DNA from: Nocardia macrotermitis
GTDB taxonomy: Bacteria > Actinomycetota > Actinomycetes > Mycobacteriales > Mycobacteriaceae
DNA: 64,000 bases
Direction of reading: 5' to 3'
Assembly: GCF_009604405.1 (NCBI RefSeq)
Contig: NZ_WEGK01000001.1
Span: 1-64,000 of the forward strand
Part shown: positions 25,153 to 34,186 of the stretch, piece after piece
Layout of the letters: each line of letters starts with the position of its first letter
Numbering within the stretch: the stretch's first letter is position 1
Notes under the pieces: generated by a model
What the model saw: only the letters and a program-made list of their open reading frames with translations
Databases searched by the model: none
What the model was told of the DNA's origin: nothing
Position numbers and translations under genes: made by a program

Positions 25153-26064
25153 TCAGGTGCGGTCGGACGATCTCTCGACGTAATCGCGGAACATCCGCAC
25201 CACCGGCGCCAACGTCCGATCCGCCGACCACGCCAGGCCGATCTCCCGGAAAGCCGCTGGGTGCAGCGGGATTTCGATCGTGCCCGGATTGGGCAGCGGC
25301 TCGGATTCCGGGAGGATCGCGACACCCAGACGCGCGGCGACCATACCGCGCAGCGTATCCGCTTCCTCACCTTCGAACGAGACCCGCGGCGTGCAGCCCG
25401 CCTGCGCGAACAGGTCGTCGATGATGCGCCGCAAACCGAAACCCGGTTTGAGCGAGACGAATTCGGACTCGATGAGTTCGGTGAGCCCGACGCGAGCGCG
25501 GGCGGCCAGCGGATGTCCGGTCGGAACCACGGCCACCAGTGGCTGCTTCGCGATGGCCGAGGTTTCGAAACCCGGATCGTGGACCGGCAGCGGCGCGGTG
25601 AGCACCAGATCCGCCTCCCCGATGCTGAGCCGGTGCAGCAGATCCTCGCTCGCGCCCTGCACGAGGGTGAACCGGACGCCCGGATGCGCGGCACGGAATC
25701 CGGCCAGCAGTTCGGGCACACGCACACCGCCCATGGTGTGCAGGAAGGCCAGCGAGACGTGTCCGCGCTCCGGATCGGCCTCGGACAACGCGGCCCGCAA
25801 CCCCAACCGCAGCTCCGCCGACGCCCGCCGCGCCGACTCGGCCAGCTGCTGTCCGGCATGGGTGAGCCGGATCCCCCGACCGATCCGGCTGACCACGGGC
25901 GTGCCCAGATGCTCGGCCAGTTCGGTGAGCCAGCGGCTCGCGGTCGGCTGCGGGACGCCCACTATCGCGGCTGCTCGGGTGAGGTTGCTCTCATCGACCA
26001 GGGCGTCCAGCAGCGCCAGGCGCGGCGCCAGGGCCAGCAGGTTCGTGGTCAGCGGGTCGTCCAT
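25153..26064 (-). CDS. LysR-family transcriptional regulator
   Basis: A 303-aa regulator with the N-terminal LysR helix-turn-helix (LTRAAAIVGVPQPTASRWLTELAEHLGTPV at about 28-57) and a periplasmic-binding-protein-like effector domain. It is divergent, 80 bp apart, from an MFS transporter resembling E. coli YnfM, whose own LysR neighbour is also divergent. It is therefore probably the local regulator of that transporter, with both promoters in the shared gap. Confidence 0.92.
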   Translation of the reverse strand: MDDPLTTNLLALAPRLALLDALVDESNLTRAAAIVGVPQPTASRWLTELAEHLGTPVVSRIGRGIRLTHAGQQLAESARRASAELRLGLRAALSEADPERGHVSLAFLHTMGGVRVPELLAGFRAAHPGVRFTLVQGASEDLLHRLSIGEADLVLTAPLPVHDPGFETSAIAKQPLVAVVPTGHPLAARARVGLTELIESEFVSLKPGFGLRRIIDDLFAQAGCTPRVSFEGEEADTLRGMVAARLGVAILPESEPLPNPGTIEIPLHPAAFREIGLAWSADRTLAPVVRMFRDYVERSSDRT

Positions 26065-26106
26065 GGCAATAATCCACCAGTGAATTGTTTTCGGAATTTC
26101 TGCGTA

Positions 26107-26144
26107 TTGGACGAATCATACGGCACTGCTTACGGTCGATACAC
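26107..26144 (+). promoter_or_regulatory. Candidate leaderless promoter of the MFS gene
   Basis: TTGGAC (26107-26112), 18-bp spacer, TACGGT (26131-26136), then 8 nt to the GTG at 26145. No ribosome-binding site is seen before the GTG, which fits a leaderless transcript. Confidence 0.45.
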
Positions 26145-27365
26145 GTGAAAACCCTGCCTTCCGAATCCACTGTGCTGCGGCATCTGCACGGCACCCCCGG
26201 TTTCCGCCGCATCACGCTGGCGCTGTTCGCGTCCGGACTGGCGACTTTCACGACGCTGTACTGCGTCCAGGCGCTGCTGCCCGCGTTGAGTACGCAATTC
26301 GGGCTGACCCCGGCCGCGTCGAGCCTGGCGGTGTCGCTCGGCACCGCGGGCCTGGCCGTGGGCGTCATCCCGCTGACGGCGCTGTCCGGCGTCGTCGGGC
26401 GCACCTCGATGATGACCGCCTCGCTGTTCGCGGCCGCGGTACTCGGTATCGCGCAGGCATTCAGCCCGACCTTCGCGGTCCTGCTCGTGCTGCGCGCCCT
26501 CCAGGGTCTGGCCCTGGCCGGATTGCAGGCCACCGCGATGTCGTATCTGGCCGAGGAGATCGACCGGCGCTCACTGGGATTCGCGATGGGCCTGTACATC
26601 GCGGGCAACGGGATCGGCGGGATGGCGGGCCGCCTGATCGCGAGTTTCGTACTGGACCTGTCGAATTGGCGCTGGGCGCTCGCGGTGGTGGGTGTGGTCG
26701 CGCTGCTGTGCGCGGTGGTGTTCCGGGTCAATATCGTGCCCTCGGCGCATTTCGAGCCGAGTCCGCCGCGGGTGCGACATCTGGCCGGGGCCGTGGGACG
26801 CTGCTTCACCGATTCGGGTCTGGTCCGGCTGTTCGCCTGTGGCTTCCTGCTGATGGGCTGCTTCGTGACGGTCTACAACTACCTCGGCTTCCGGCTGCTG
26901 CGCCCGCCGTTCGCGCTGGCTCCGGTCGTCGTCGGACTGATCTTCGTGGTGTATCTGGCGGGGTCGATCTCCTCCACCGTCGCCGGTCGCCTGGTCGATG
27001 TGCTGGGCCGCCCACGCATGCTGCCGGTCACCGCGCTGATCACCCTCGCCGGGATCGCCCTGATGCTGCCGTCGAACATCGTGTTCGTCGTGATCGGGCT
27101 GATCGTCACCACGGCCGGATTCTTCGCCGCGCACTCGGTGGCCAGCGGCTGGGTCGGGCCGCGGGCGGCGACGCTGAACGTGCAGGGTCCGGCGGTGTAC
27201 CTGTTCTGCTACTATCTCGGGTCGAGCGTCGGCGGGTCGCTGGGCGGGCTGGCCTACGGGTCGTACGGGTGGCCGGGGGTCACGGTCTACGTCGGCGCGC
27301 TGGTGCTGGGCGTGCTGATCCTGGCGTTCACGCTGCGCAAACTCCCGCAGGCGCAGCCGCGCTAG
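26145..27365 (+). CDS. MFS transporter, YnfM-like
   Basis: A 406-aa major facilitator with about 12 membrane segments. It begins near residue 20 (ITLALFASGLATFTTLYCVQALLP), and the loop 2-3 region (TALSGVVGRTSMM) and ASGWVGP segment match YnfM/arabinose-efflux-type members. I prefer the GTG at 26145, which gives VKTLPSESTV, over the ATG at 26085, because the latter lies in the promoter region. The likely role is efflux of a small compound sensed by the divergent LysR protein. Its stop codon directly abuts the convergent esterase stop. Confidence 0.88.
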   Translation: MKTLPSESTVLRHLHGTPGFRRITLALFASGLATFTTLYCVQALLPALSTQFGLTPAASSLAVSLGTAGLAVGVIPLTALSGVVGRTSMMTASLFAAAVLGIAQAFSPTFAVLLVLRALQGLALAGLQATAMSYLAEEIDRRSLGFAMGLYIAGNGIGGMAGRLIASFVLDLSNWRWALAVVGVVALLCAVVFRVNIVPSAHFEPSPPRVRHLAGAVGRCFTDSGLVRLFACGFLLMGCFVTVYNYLGFRLLRPPFALAPVVVGLIFVVYLAGSISSTVAGRLVDVLGRPRMLPVTALITLAGIALMLPSNIVFVVIGLIVTTAGFFAAHSVASGWVGPRAATLNVQGPAVYLFCYYLGSSVGGSLGGLAYGSYGWPGVTVYVGALVLGVLILAFTLRKLPQAQPR

Positions 27366-28517
27366 CTACCGGGTCCCCGCGCAACGCTGATCCGGCGGAC
27401 ACACGTAGGTGGTGTTCTCGTGCGTGACAGCGGTCGCCTGTTTCATCAGCGGACCGTCCGACGGCGGCCGCAAATGTGTACCGACCCAACCGAATACGGT
27501 CGGATACGTGGCCTGCCAGGTGCCCCAGTTGTGCCCGCCTTCGGGCAGGATCAGCGGTGCGGCGACCCGGGTCGGCGCGCGAGCGGCATCGAACAGCGCG
27601 CGAGCATTGGCCGGGCTGCTGGACGGATCGCTGGAGCTGGTGACCACCATCAGCGACACCGGTATGCCCCGGGCGGCCAGCTGGGTCGGATCGTTGGCCG
27701 CGCGCAGTGCCGGATCGTCGATGATGGCCGGATCGCCGTGGAAGTCGTCGGGGCTCAGGGCGAGTCCGGTGGCGAACACCTTCGGATATTGCAGCGGTAG
27801 CTTGGCCGCGCAGTAGCCGCCGGTGGAGTCTCCGGCCAGGGCCCAGCCCTTGGCGTCGGCGCGAACTCTGAACTGGGAGCTGATCATTCGCGGCACATCG
27901 TGTGCCAGCCAGGTCGCGGTCTGCGCGCCGCCGGGCACGTTGACGCAGTCGGTGTTGCTGCCCGGATTGATGCGCGGCATCACCAGGATCGCGGGCGGCA
28001 GCGTCCCGTCCCGCATCAGCGCGCCGAGCAGCTCCGGGGCGCGCCCGCCCCTGATCCACGCCAGCGGACTCCCCGGCACGCCGTGCAGCAGCATGATCAC
28101 CGGGAAGCGGTGATCGCGGTAGGCGGCCTGGTCGTATTGCGGTGGCGTCCAGACCAATACCTCACCGTCCAGGCCGGATTCGGGGCCCTGGTAATCGGTT
28201 TCGACGAGCCGGTCACCGGCCTTCTCGAAGGTCACCGGCGGTTCCTCGGTGGCGTCGGCGGCGGTCACCGTCGGCATCCGGGTGCGACCCAGCAGATCGT
28301 CCCACGAGGTGTAGAGGCCGTTGGCGTCGTTGACCCACACCGCGACGGAAACCACTGCGGCACATTGACAGCACACGATCATCGATAGCCGGGTCAGCCA
28401 CCGCACCGCGCGCGGTCCGCGCAATCGGTTCCAGCCCACCAGGGTGACGCCGACCGCCACCACGGCCGTGACGACGACCGTGTAGAACAGCGCGTCGCCG
28501 GTCAAACTCAACACCAC
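27366..28517 (-). CDS. Membrane-anchored esterase (Ag85/FrmB-like fold)
   Basis: A protein of about 383 aa. Two N-terminal hydrophobic segments (residues ~7-30 and ~45-62) anchor it in the membrane, and the rest would be outside. The catalytic domain is of the putative esterase family that includes mycolyltransferase antigen 85: FPVIMLLHGVPGSPLAW, nucleophile motif GDSTGG and a late GGHNWGTW histidine motif. The start is uncertain; a GTG pair at 28517/28514 with a GAGG upstream is preferred over the ATG at 28589. It may modify cell-envelope lipids. Confidence 0.8.
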   Translation of the reverse strand: MVLSLTGDALFYTVVVTAVVAVGVTLVGWNRLRGPRAVRWLTRLSMIVCCQCAAVVSVAVWVNDANGLYTSWDDLLGRTRMPTVTAADATEEPPVTFEKAGDRLVETDYQGPESGLDGEVLVWTPPQYDQAAYRDHRFPVIMLLHGVPGSPLAWIRGGRAPELLGALMRDGTLPPAILVMPRINPGSNTDCVNVPGGAQTATWLAHDVPRMISSQFRVRADAKGWALAGDSTGGYCAAKLPLQYPKVFATGLALSPDDFHGDPAIIDDPALRAANDPTQLAARGIPVSLMVVTSSSDPSSSPANARALFDAARAPTRVAAPLILPEGGHNWGTWQATYPTVFGWVGTHLRPPSDGPLMKQATAVTHENTTYVCPPDQRCAGTR

Positions 28518-28667
28518 AAGCCTCGCATCGATGTCCTCGGGCTGCCCGAGTGCTTCGGGTGATCGTCGAGAGCGGACAGCGGCCCGCATAATACCGTGCC
28601 GCGCCGCACCTTCGGCCCGCCGATCCCCCGAAGCCGGTGCGCCCCAACCGACTCGCGCCGCCGCGGA

Positions 28668-30317
28668 TCAGTCCGCGACCGAAGCCGTTGTGCCGCACAG
28701 GTGCACGGCGAGTCCCAGCGCGTCGAAGCAGGCCGCCTTGACCAGCAGCGCGTTGTCGGCGGTCGCGGCGTCGGGTGCGTAGACCACGTTGGCGTGGTTC
28801 GCCTTGTGCCGCGCCATGAACTGATCGCGGCTCACCCCGTGCAGGACGGCGTTCATGATCGGCCATTCGGGGTTGGTGGCGTTCTTGCGCCGCAGGCTCT
28901 CCTCGAGCGGCAGCGCGACCACCGTGCCGCGGCCGATGTCCACATTGAGCCGTCCGTCCGCGAGATACACACGGGACCAGACGATTTCGCCCGGTTTGGA
29001 GATACCGTTGATGGTGGCGCCGCCCGCGGGGAAGAACATGTGTCCCTGCCGCCAGCCCTCGGCGTCGGCGTAACCGTTCGCGAAGTGCGAGGGCGGCACC
29101 GAACCGGAGATCTCGAGGACCCAGACGAACTGTCCGTCGTATTCCTCGCCCCAGCGGATGTCGTGCAGGGTGGTGGCCGGGTCCAGGCCCATCGCCGTCC
29201 AGACGCGGTTGGTCACCAGCGAGTCGACCGCGACGCCCTCGTCGACCTCGTTGAAGTTCGGGATCGCGCGGCCCTCCCACAGCACGCGCCGCCCGTCGCG
29301 GCTGCGCACCGGCGGCCGCTCGACATTGTTCATCAGGCCCTCGACCAGGTCGGATGCCGGGGCGAGATCCTTCAAGCCCTGCTGGTACTGGATTCCGACC
29401 GCGTCGAGGCCGAAGTCGTCGGCGATGCGCAGTGCCGCGATGTACATCTTGTATTGCAGGTCCAGTTGGTCCTGCGTCAGTTCGGTGCGCGGATCGGTGC
29501 CGAGTTTGAAGGTCATCCCCGCGTCGAGCAGCCAGCGACCGATCTCGGCGGCCTCATCCTCACGCACGGTGAGCATCTCGGCCCACAGCGCGCTCTGCGA
29601 CAGGCGCTCCTTGTAGATGCCGATCGCGTTGAGTATCTCGTCGTCGAAGATCGCGTTGTACATACCCATGCAGCCTTCATCGAAGATTCCGATGATGGCC
29701 TTGTCCCGCAACAGCTTTCCGGCCAGCGCGACACCCAGATCCCGTTCCGGGCTCGCGGGCAGTTCCGGCAGCGGACGCACATGCGAGTCGTCGTGCGCGA
29801 TCGTCCCGGTCTCGATCCAGCTGCGGATCCCGTCGCGGAACCACTCATCGGTGCCGTCGACCGTCCAGATCGTGGAATACGGCTTACGCATCTTCGTAAG
29901 TCCCGCATTGAGATTCAGCAATCCGACCAGTCCCGGCCACTTCCCCGCGAAGTTCGCCACGGTGAGAATCGGCCCCTGGTGCGTGCGCAGCCCCGCCAGC
30001 ACATGATGGCTGTACTGCCACACCGCCTCGGCCACGATCAACGGCGCATCCGGCGGAATGGTGGCGAACACGTCCAGGCCCATCCGCTGACCGCTGATGA
30101 ACCCGTGCCCCGTCTCCGGATCGATCTCGTTGCCCCGCACCACATTCCACCCGAACCTGCCGAACGCCTCGGCCACGATCCGCTCCAACTCGACCTGCGT
30201 GGGCCACCCCATCTCATTGGCCGCCGGCCGCAGATCCCCACTGGCGATCAGATACGCCGTCCGCGCCGGAACCGCCCCGACCACCTCGACAACCGGAAAA
30301 GTGTATGAACTACGCAC
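28668..30317 (-). CDS. L-fucose isomerase-like protein
   Basis: A 549-aa protein resembling the L-fucose/L-arabinose isomerase superfamily, seen as a long two-part protein with a late acidic metal-site region (GIFDEGCMGMYNAIFDDEI near residue 213) and a C-terminal ARHKANHANVVYAP segment similar to the family's C-terminal histidine motif. A GTG at 30317 with GAGGAG 5 nt upstream is the start; the longer frame upstream is unlikely. It lies last in a leftward run behind a hydantoinase-like gene, from which it is separated by 266 bp and a hairpin. The real substrate is uncertain. Confidence 0.6.
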   Translation of the reverse strand: MRSSYTFPVVEVVGAVPARTAYLIASGDLRPAANEMGWPTQVELERIVAEAFGRFGWNVVRGNEIDPETGHGFISGQRMGLDVFATIPPDAPLIVAEAVWQYSHHVLAGLRTHQGPILTVANFAGKWPGLVGLLNLNAGLTKMRKPYSTIWTVDGTDEWFRDGIRSWIETGTIAHDDSHVRPLPELPASPERDLGVALAGKLLRDKAIIGIFDEGCMGMYNAIFDDEILNAIGIYKERLSQSALWAEMLTVREDEAAEIGRWLLDAGMTFKLGTDPRTELTQDQLDLQYKMYIAALRIADDFGLDAVGIQYQQGLKDLAPASDLVEGLMNNVERPPVRSRDGRRVLWEGRAIPNFNEVDEGVAVDSLVTNRVWTAMGLDPATTLHDIRWGEEYDGQFVWVLEISGSVPPSHFANGYADAEGWRQGHMFFPAGGATINGISKPGEIVWSRVYLADGRLNVDIGRGTVVALPLEESLRRKNATNPEWPIMNAVLHGVSRDQFMARHKANHANVVYAPDAATADNALLVKAACFDALGLAVHLCGTTASVAD

Positions 30318-30539
30318 ACGAACTCCTCTACGAGTTGAATCCCGACGCGACCGCCACCACAACCGATGTGACCCAACCCACACCGTCCCAGAATTCGAGT
30401 ACCGCCGCAACACCGCTCGCCACCAAGCGATTCCCCTCGGCAGCGACGACCACGGAGCTACGAACCGGACCGACTTCGACGGATCAGGGTGTGTTGCGGG
30501 TAGTGAGGACCGACCGTCCGCCGGTGGATTCATCCCGGA

Positions 30540-30565
30540 CCGGGCGTCCCCTCACGAACGCCCGG
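30540..30565 (-). terminator. Hairpin after the amidohydrolase gene
   Basis: CCGGGCGT (30540-30547) pairs with ACGCCCGG (30558-30565) around a 10-nt loop, about 20 nt past the amidohydrolase stop on the minus strand. There is no U-tract. It would separate the amidohydrolase from the fucose-isomerase-like gene. Confidence 0.45.
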
Positions 30566-30583
30566 GTCGGGTGACGGCAGTGG

Positions 30584-32050
30584 TCAGCGGGTGGCGGGGC
30601 GATGGACGTAGCGGCCGGTGGGGTGGCCGATCACCTTGCCGTCGGCGAAGATTCGGGTGCCGCGCAGGAAGGTGTCGGTCACCGTGGAGGGGACTTCGAG
30701 GCCGCGGAAGGGGGTGTATTCCTGGGTGGATTCGGAGTCTTCCGGGTGAATGGTCCAGGAGCGGTCGGGGTCGACCAGGGCGATGTCGGCGTCGAAGCCG
30801 GGGGCGATGTCGCCCTTGGTGTGCAGGCCGTAGCGCTGGGCGGGGTTCCAGGCGGTGAGTTCGGCGACCTGATGCAGGGGCAGGCCGCGTTTGCGACCCT
30901 CGCCGACCAGACCGGCCAGCAGGTATTCGCAGCCACCGAAGCCGGATTTGGCGGCGAAGATGTCGGTCGGGTCGTCGCCGAACTTGGTGGCCTCCTTGCA
31001 GCAGGCGTGGTCGGAGACCACCCAGCTGATGTCGCCGGCGAGCAGATGCTCCCACAGCGCCTCGACATCCTCACGCGGGCGCAGCGGCGGGTTCACCTTG
31101 CCGCCGATACCGTCCGCGGTGGTGATGTCGGTGAGCAGGTGCCCGATCGTTACCTCACGCCGGAAGTCCACGTGCGGAAAGGTTTTCGCCATCAGCATGG
31201 CCGCTTCGAGCGCCTTGGCCGAGGACAGGTGCAGCAGGTTGATGTTCGGCAGCTGCGTCTCGTGCGCGAGATAGGAGGCGATGGTGACCGCGAGCCCCTC
31301 CGAATGCGGCGGCCGGGACGCGCTGTACGCCTCGAGCCCGGTCAGCTTGCCTTCCCGCTGCACGATCTTGGTGTACGCGGTCATGATCTCGGCCGTCTCG
31401 CAGTGCAGCGACAGCGAGATCGAATCGGCGATCTCGGGGAACCGCTCGCGCGCCGCCTGCACCCCGCGCATGACGAATTCGAAGTGCGCGATGTCGTAGC
31501 GCTCGCCCTCGGGAATCATCAGGAACGAGTTCTGGTCGTTGGAAGCGCCGTGCAGGCCGTGGCTGCCGTAGAACATGAAGATCTTGAACGAGCTCACCCC
31601 GTGCTCGCGGATCAGCTCGGGAATCTCCGCGATGTGCGAGGACTGCATGGGTGCGAGGTGAAAGGCGTAGTCCACGAAGGACTTTCCCTCGGACGCGGCG
31701 AGCACCTGGGGGAACACCTCCGCATAGTCACCACCCCGATTGAGGTAGTACTGCCCGGTGCGCATGTAGGTCAGCGACGTGGTGACCCCGCCCTGCGCGC
31801 ACGCGCGGCTCTCGGTGCGGGTGTCCTCCTCGAGCGGGTTGTAGATGCCCCAGTGCTGGTGCGCGTCGACCACACCGGGAAAGGCCAGCTTGCCGCCGCC
31901 GTCCACGACCTCGCGGGCCGAGGAGATGTCGAGGTCCGGACCGACTTCGGTGACCTTCCCGTCGCGCACCGCGATATCCGCGAGCGGAGTGTCCTGCACC
32001 CCGGGCCGGACCACGCGCACATTACGGATGATCAGATCGTGGTTGGTCAT
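30584..32050 (-). CDS. Dihydropyrimidinase/hydantoinase-like amidohydrolase
   Basis: A cyclic-amide hydrolase of 488 aa with a complete binuclear metal site: His64 and His66 in DAHQH, the carbamylated Lys156 in SSFKIFMF, His216 in SLHCET, His274 in LLHLSS and Asp347 in VVSDHAC. This is the dihydroorotase/hydantoinase/allantoinase superfamily, which opens cyclic ureides or imides. It lies 3 bp after an FAD oxidoreductase gene and two genes after a hydantoin/Asp-Glu racemase, so a hydantoin-like or cyclic imide substrate is plausible. Cytoplasmic. Confidence 0.88.
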   Translation of the reverse strand: MTNHDLIIRNVRVVRPGVQDTPLADIAVRDGKVTEVGPDLDISSAREVVDGGGKLAFPGVVDAHQHWGIYNPLEEDTRTESRACAQGGVTTSLTYMRTGQYYLNRGGDYAEVFPQVLAASEGKSFVDYAFHLAPMQSSHIAEIPELIREHGVSSFKIFMFYGSHGLHGASNDQNSFLMIPEGERYDIAHFEFVMRGVQAARERFPEIADSISLSLHCETAEIMTAYTKIVQREGKLTGLEAYSASRPPHSEGLAVTIASYLAHETQLPNINLLHLSSAKALEAAMLMAKTFPHVDFRREVTIGHLLTDITTADGIGGKVNPPLRPREDVEALWEHLLAGDISWVVSDHACCKEATKFGDDPTDIFAAKSGFGGCEYLLAGLVGEGRKRGLPLHQVAELTAWNPAQRYGLHTKGDIAPGFDADIALVDPDRSWTIHPEDSESTQEYTPFRGLEVPSTVTDTFLRGTRIFADGKVIGHPTGRYVHRPATR

Positions 32051-32053
32051 GAA

Positions 32054-33427
32054 TTACCTTTCACTACTTGGGATTTCGGCCACCGAGTGCGTGGCCGCGA
32101 GGTAGGCGAGGCCCAGCGCGGGCAGCAGCCCGTTACCGGCCAGATATCCGGCGGCGCCGTGCCCGGAGATGCCGACGGCCGCGCCGCCGGAGGCATACAG
32201 GCCCGGAATCGGATCCGAATTCGCGTCCAGCACACGGGCATCGGCGTCGACCAGCAGGCCGCCCTGGGTGTGGAACAGCGCGGGCAGGATGCGCACCGCG
32301 TACAGCGGGGCGGTCAGTGGTTGTTCGAATCTGGTGCGGCCGAAGCGATCTCGCTGCTCGTCACCGCGAGCGACAGCGGATGCCTCGACCAACTCGGCGG
32401 CGAGCGCCGTCGCGGGAACGCCGATCGTGTTCGCGAGTTCCTGGACCGAATCGCCGTGCCGCACCGCGCCGCTGTTCACGACGTCGACGTAGTCTCCGAA
32501 AGCCATTGTGGCACCGTGGATTCGCTCATCGTAGATCAGCCAACCGGAGGCACCCGGCTGCCCGGCCAGGATCGCGGCGTACTCGGAATAGCCGGTGGAT
32601 TCGTCCCCGAACCGGCGGCCGTCGGCGGCGACCACGAAGCCGCCGTGCATCACTATGGTCCAGGTGACGAGCGTGCGTGCCTCGGCGGACAGTCCGGCGT
32701 GGCCTTGGTAGGCGTCCAGATAGGACGACGCCGCACCGAAGTTCGCGCCGATGCGCAGCGCATCCCCGGTCGAGTATTCGCTGCCGTGGTATTCGGCCCC
32801 GGCGATCTCCGGCAGATGTTCGGTGACCAGATCCCGATTCGCGCCATAACCGTTGGTGGCCAACAGAAGTGCGCCCGTGGAGATCTCCTCCGCACGGCCG
32901 TCCGGATAGGACACCGTGACCAGCAGACCCTCACCTGTGCGTCGTGCCGCAGTGACCCGAGCGGGAACGAGCGTATCGATCAGCGGCTCCCGCGCCACCG
33001 CGTCGGCGAGGTGCCGCAACAGCCGTGCGCCGTGCCGCCCGGGAATCGAGTGCACCCGCTGCGCACTGTGCCCCGGATAGTCGAAATCGGTCGGCAATTC
33101 GATCGGCAGCCCGACGTGATCACCCAACCATTCGACCAACTCCGCGCTCATCCCGGCCAACGCCTCGGCGACGGGTTTCGCGAAGTCGCCGTGCGTCTTC
33201 GCCGCGATATCGCCGAGGAATTTCTCCGGCGAGTCCTCGATCCCGGCAGCGCGCTGCCACCGCGACCCCGCACCCGGAATCATCGCGGTCGACATCGACG
33301 TATTGTTGCCGCGCAAATAATGCTCGTTCGCCTCCACGACGAGCACCCGCGCACCCAATTCAGCTGCACGCAGCGCCCCGGCGAGCCCACCACCCGCCCC
33401 GGCCACGACCAGATCGACCTCGCTCAT
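32054..33427 (-). CDS. FAD-dependent oxidoreductase (fumarate reductase/KstD-like)
   Basis: A flavoprotein of 457 aa with an N-terminal Rossmann FAD motif (VVAGAGGGLAGALRAAELGA at about 6-25, followed by VVEANE) and the family's C-terminal FAD segment (IPGLYASGGAAVGISGHGAAGYLAGNG). Members reduce or desaturate C=C bonds next to carbonyl or carboxyl groups, as in fumarate reductase and 3-ketosteroid dehydrogenase. Start at 33427 with GGAGG 7 nt upstream. In this operon it may act on an unsaturated dicarboxylate or ring intermediate. Confidence 0.87.
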   Translation of the reverse strand: MSEVDLVVAGAGGGLAGALRAAELGARVLVVEANEHYLRGNNTSMSTAMIPGAGSRWQRAAGIEDSPEKFLGDIAAKTHGDFAKPVAEALAGMSAELVEWLGDHVGLPIELPTDFDYPGHSAQRVHSIPGRHGARLLRHLADAVAREPLIDTLVPARVTAARRTGEGLLVTVSYPDGRAEEISTGALLLATNGYGANRDLVTEHLPEIAGAEYHGSEYSTGDALRIGANFGAASSYLDAYQGHAGLSAEARTLVTWTIVMHGGFVVAADGRRFGDESTGYSEYAAILAGQPGASGWLIYDERIHGATMAFGDYVDVVNSGAVRHGDSVQELANTIGVPATALAAELVEASAVARGDEQRDRFGRTRFEQPLTAPLYAVRILPALFHTQGGLLVDADARVLDANSDPIPGLYASGGAAVGISGHGAAGYLAGNGLLPALGLAYLAATHSVAEIPSSER

Positions 33428-33551
33428 ACCGCGCCCTCCGCGGCCCGAACCGAAATGATCCAATTCTGTTTTCGCCCTGGGGAACTCATGATGCGGCCTG
33501 GTTCAGCGCACGACACGGCAACGCTCGACTGCGGATTCCGACGCCGACCGC

Positions 33552-34160
33552 TCATGCCTGACCTGCCAGCAGTCGCAGGGCGTCAGCGACCGGATCGACG
33601 ACGAGCGGTCCGCCCTCGGTGTGCTCGACGTCAACCGCGGAGCAACCGTTGATCACCGCTGTCGCGCCCCGGGCCGACAGATCCTCCAGCGCGGATCGCA
33701 TCGCGGCGTTCCAGCGAGCGCCGTCGGCTACCGCGCTCAGCTCCAAGTCCAGCACCGCGACACCGAGAAATGCGTCGCCGCAACCATATTCGCGGACCTT
33801 GCGGGTCAGTTCGTCGGCGATCACCTGATTGCGCGTGACGGCCGCGACCCGGTGGCCGTCGGCGACGAGCCGCTCCACGACGACCTGCAACATGCCGCGG
33901 TCTCCGGCGGGTACGCCCGGATCCAGTACGCAGTCCGGCATCCGGAAGTCGTAGCCCTCGGCGGTGGCGAACGCGGCGGCGACGGCTTTTTCCGAGGCCC
34001 GCAGGTCATCGGCGCTGGCCAGTTGGGTTGGAGCGGAAGGTCCGGCGTCCACGAGCTCCACGGTGATGCCGGCGGGGGCCAGCTCGTCGTAGCGGCGGCG
34101 TCGGCGGTCCAGTTCCTCCTGGTCGACGTGGATCGGCGTCACCGAGAAGATACGGCGCAT
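33552..34160 (-). CDS. Asp/Glu/hydantoin racemase family protein
   Basis: A 202-aa protein of the Asp/Glu racemase superfamily, which also includes hydantoin racemase and maleate isomerase. Visible features are the N-terminal MRRIFSVTPIHVDQEEL strand-helix, an acid-rich CVLDPGVPAGDRGM segment near residues 77-90 where the first catalytic Cys is expected (Cys77), and the second Cys in INGCSAV (near residue 170). An AAGGAG precedes the ATG at 34160; the long upstream frame is not used. It sits 26 bp after the MmgE/PrpD gene and may interconvert enantiomers for the hydantoinase-like enzyme. Confidence 0.75.
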   Translation of the reverse strand: MRRIFSVTPIHVDQEELDRRRRRYDELAPAGITVELVDAGPSAPTQLASADDLRASEKAVAAAFATAEGYDFRMPDCVLDPGVPAGDRGMLQVVVERLVADGHRVAAVTRNQVIADELTRKVREYGCGDAFLGVAVLDLELSAVADGARWNAAMRSALEDLSARGATAVINGCSAVDVEHTEGGPLVVDPVADALRLLAGQA

Positions 34161-34186
34161 CAGGACTCCTTCGTGCGATGGAACGG

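Noticed and set aside
30602..33652. A 1016-codon open frame on the plus strand
   Set aside because: Antisense to the amidohydrolase and FAD oxidoreductase genes, both with complete active-site motifs. The product is low-complexity and has no recognisable domain.
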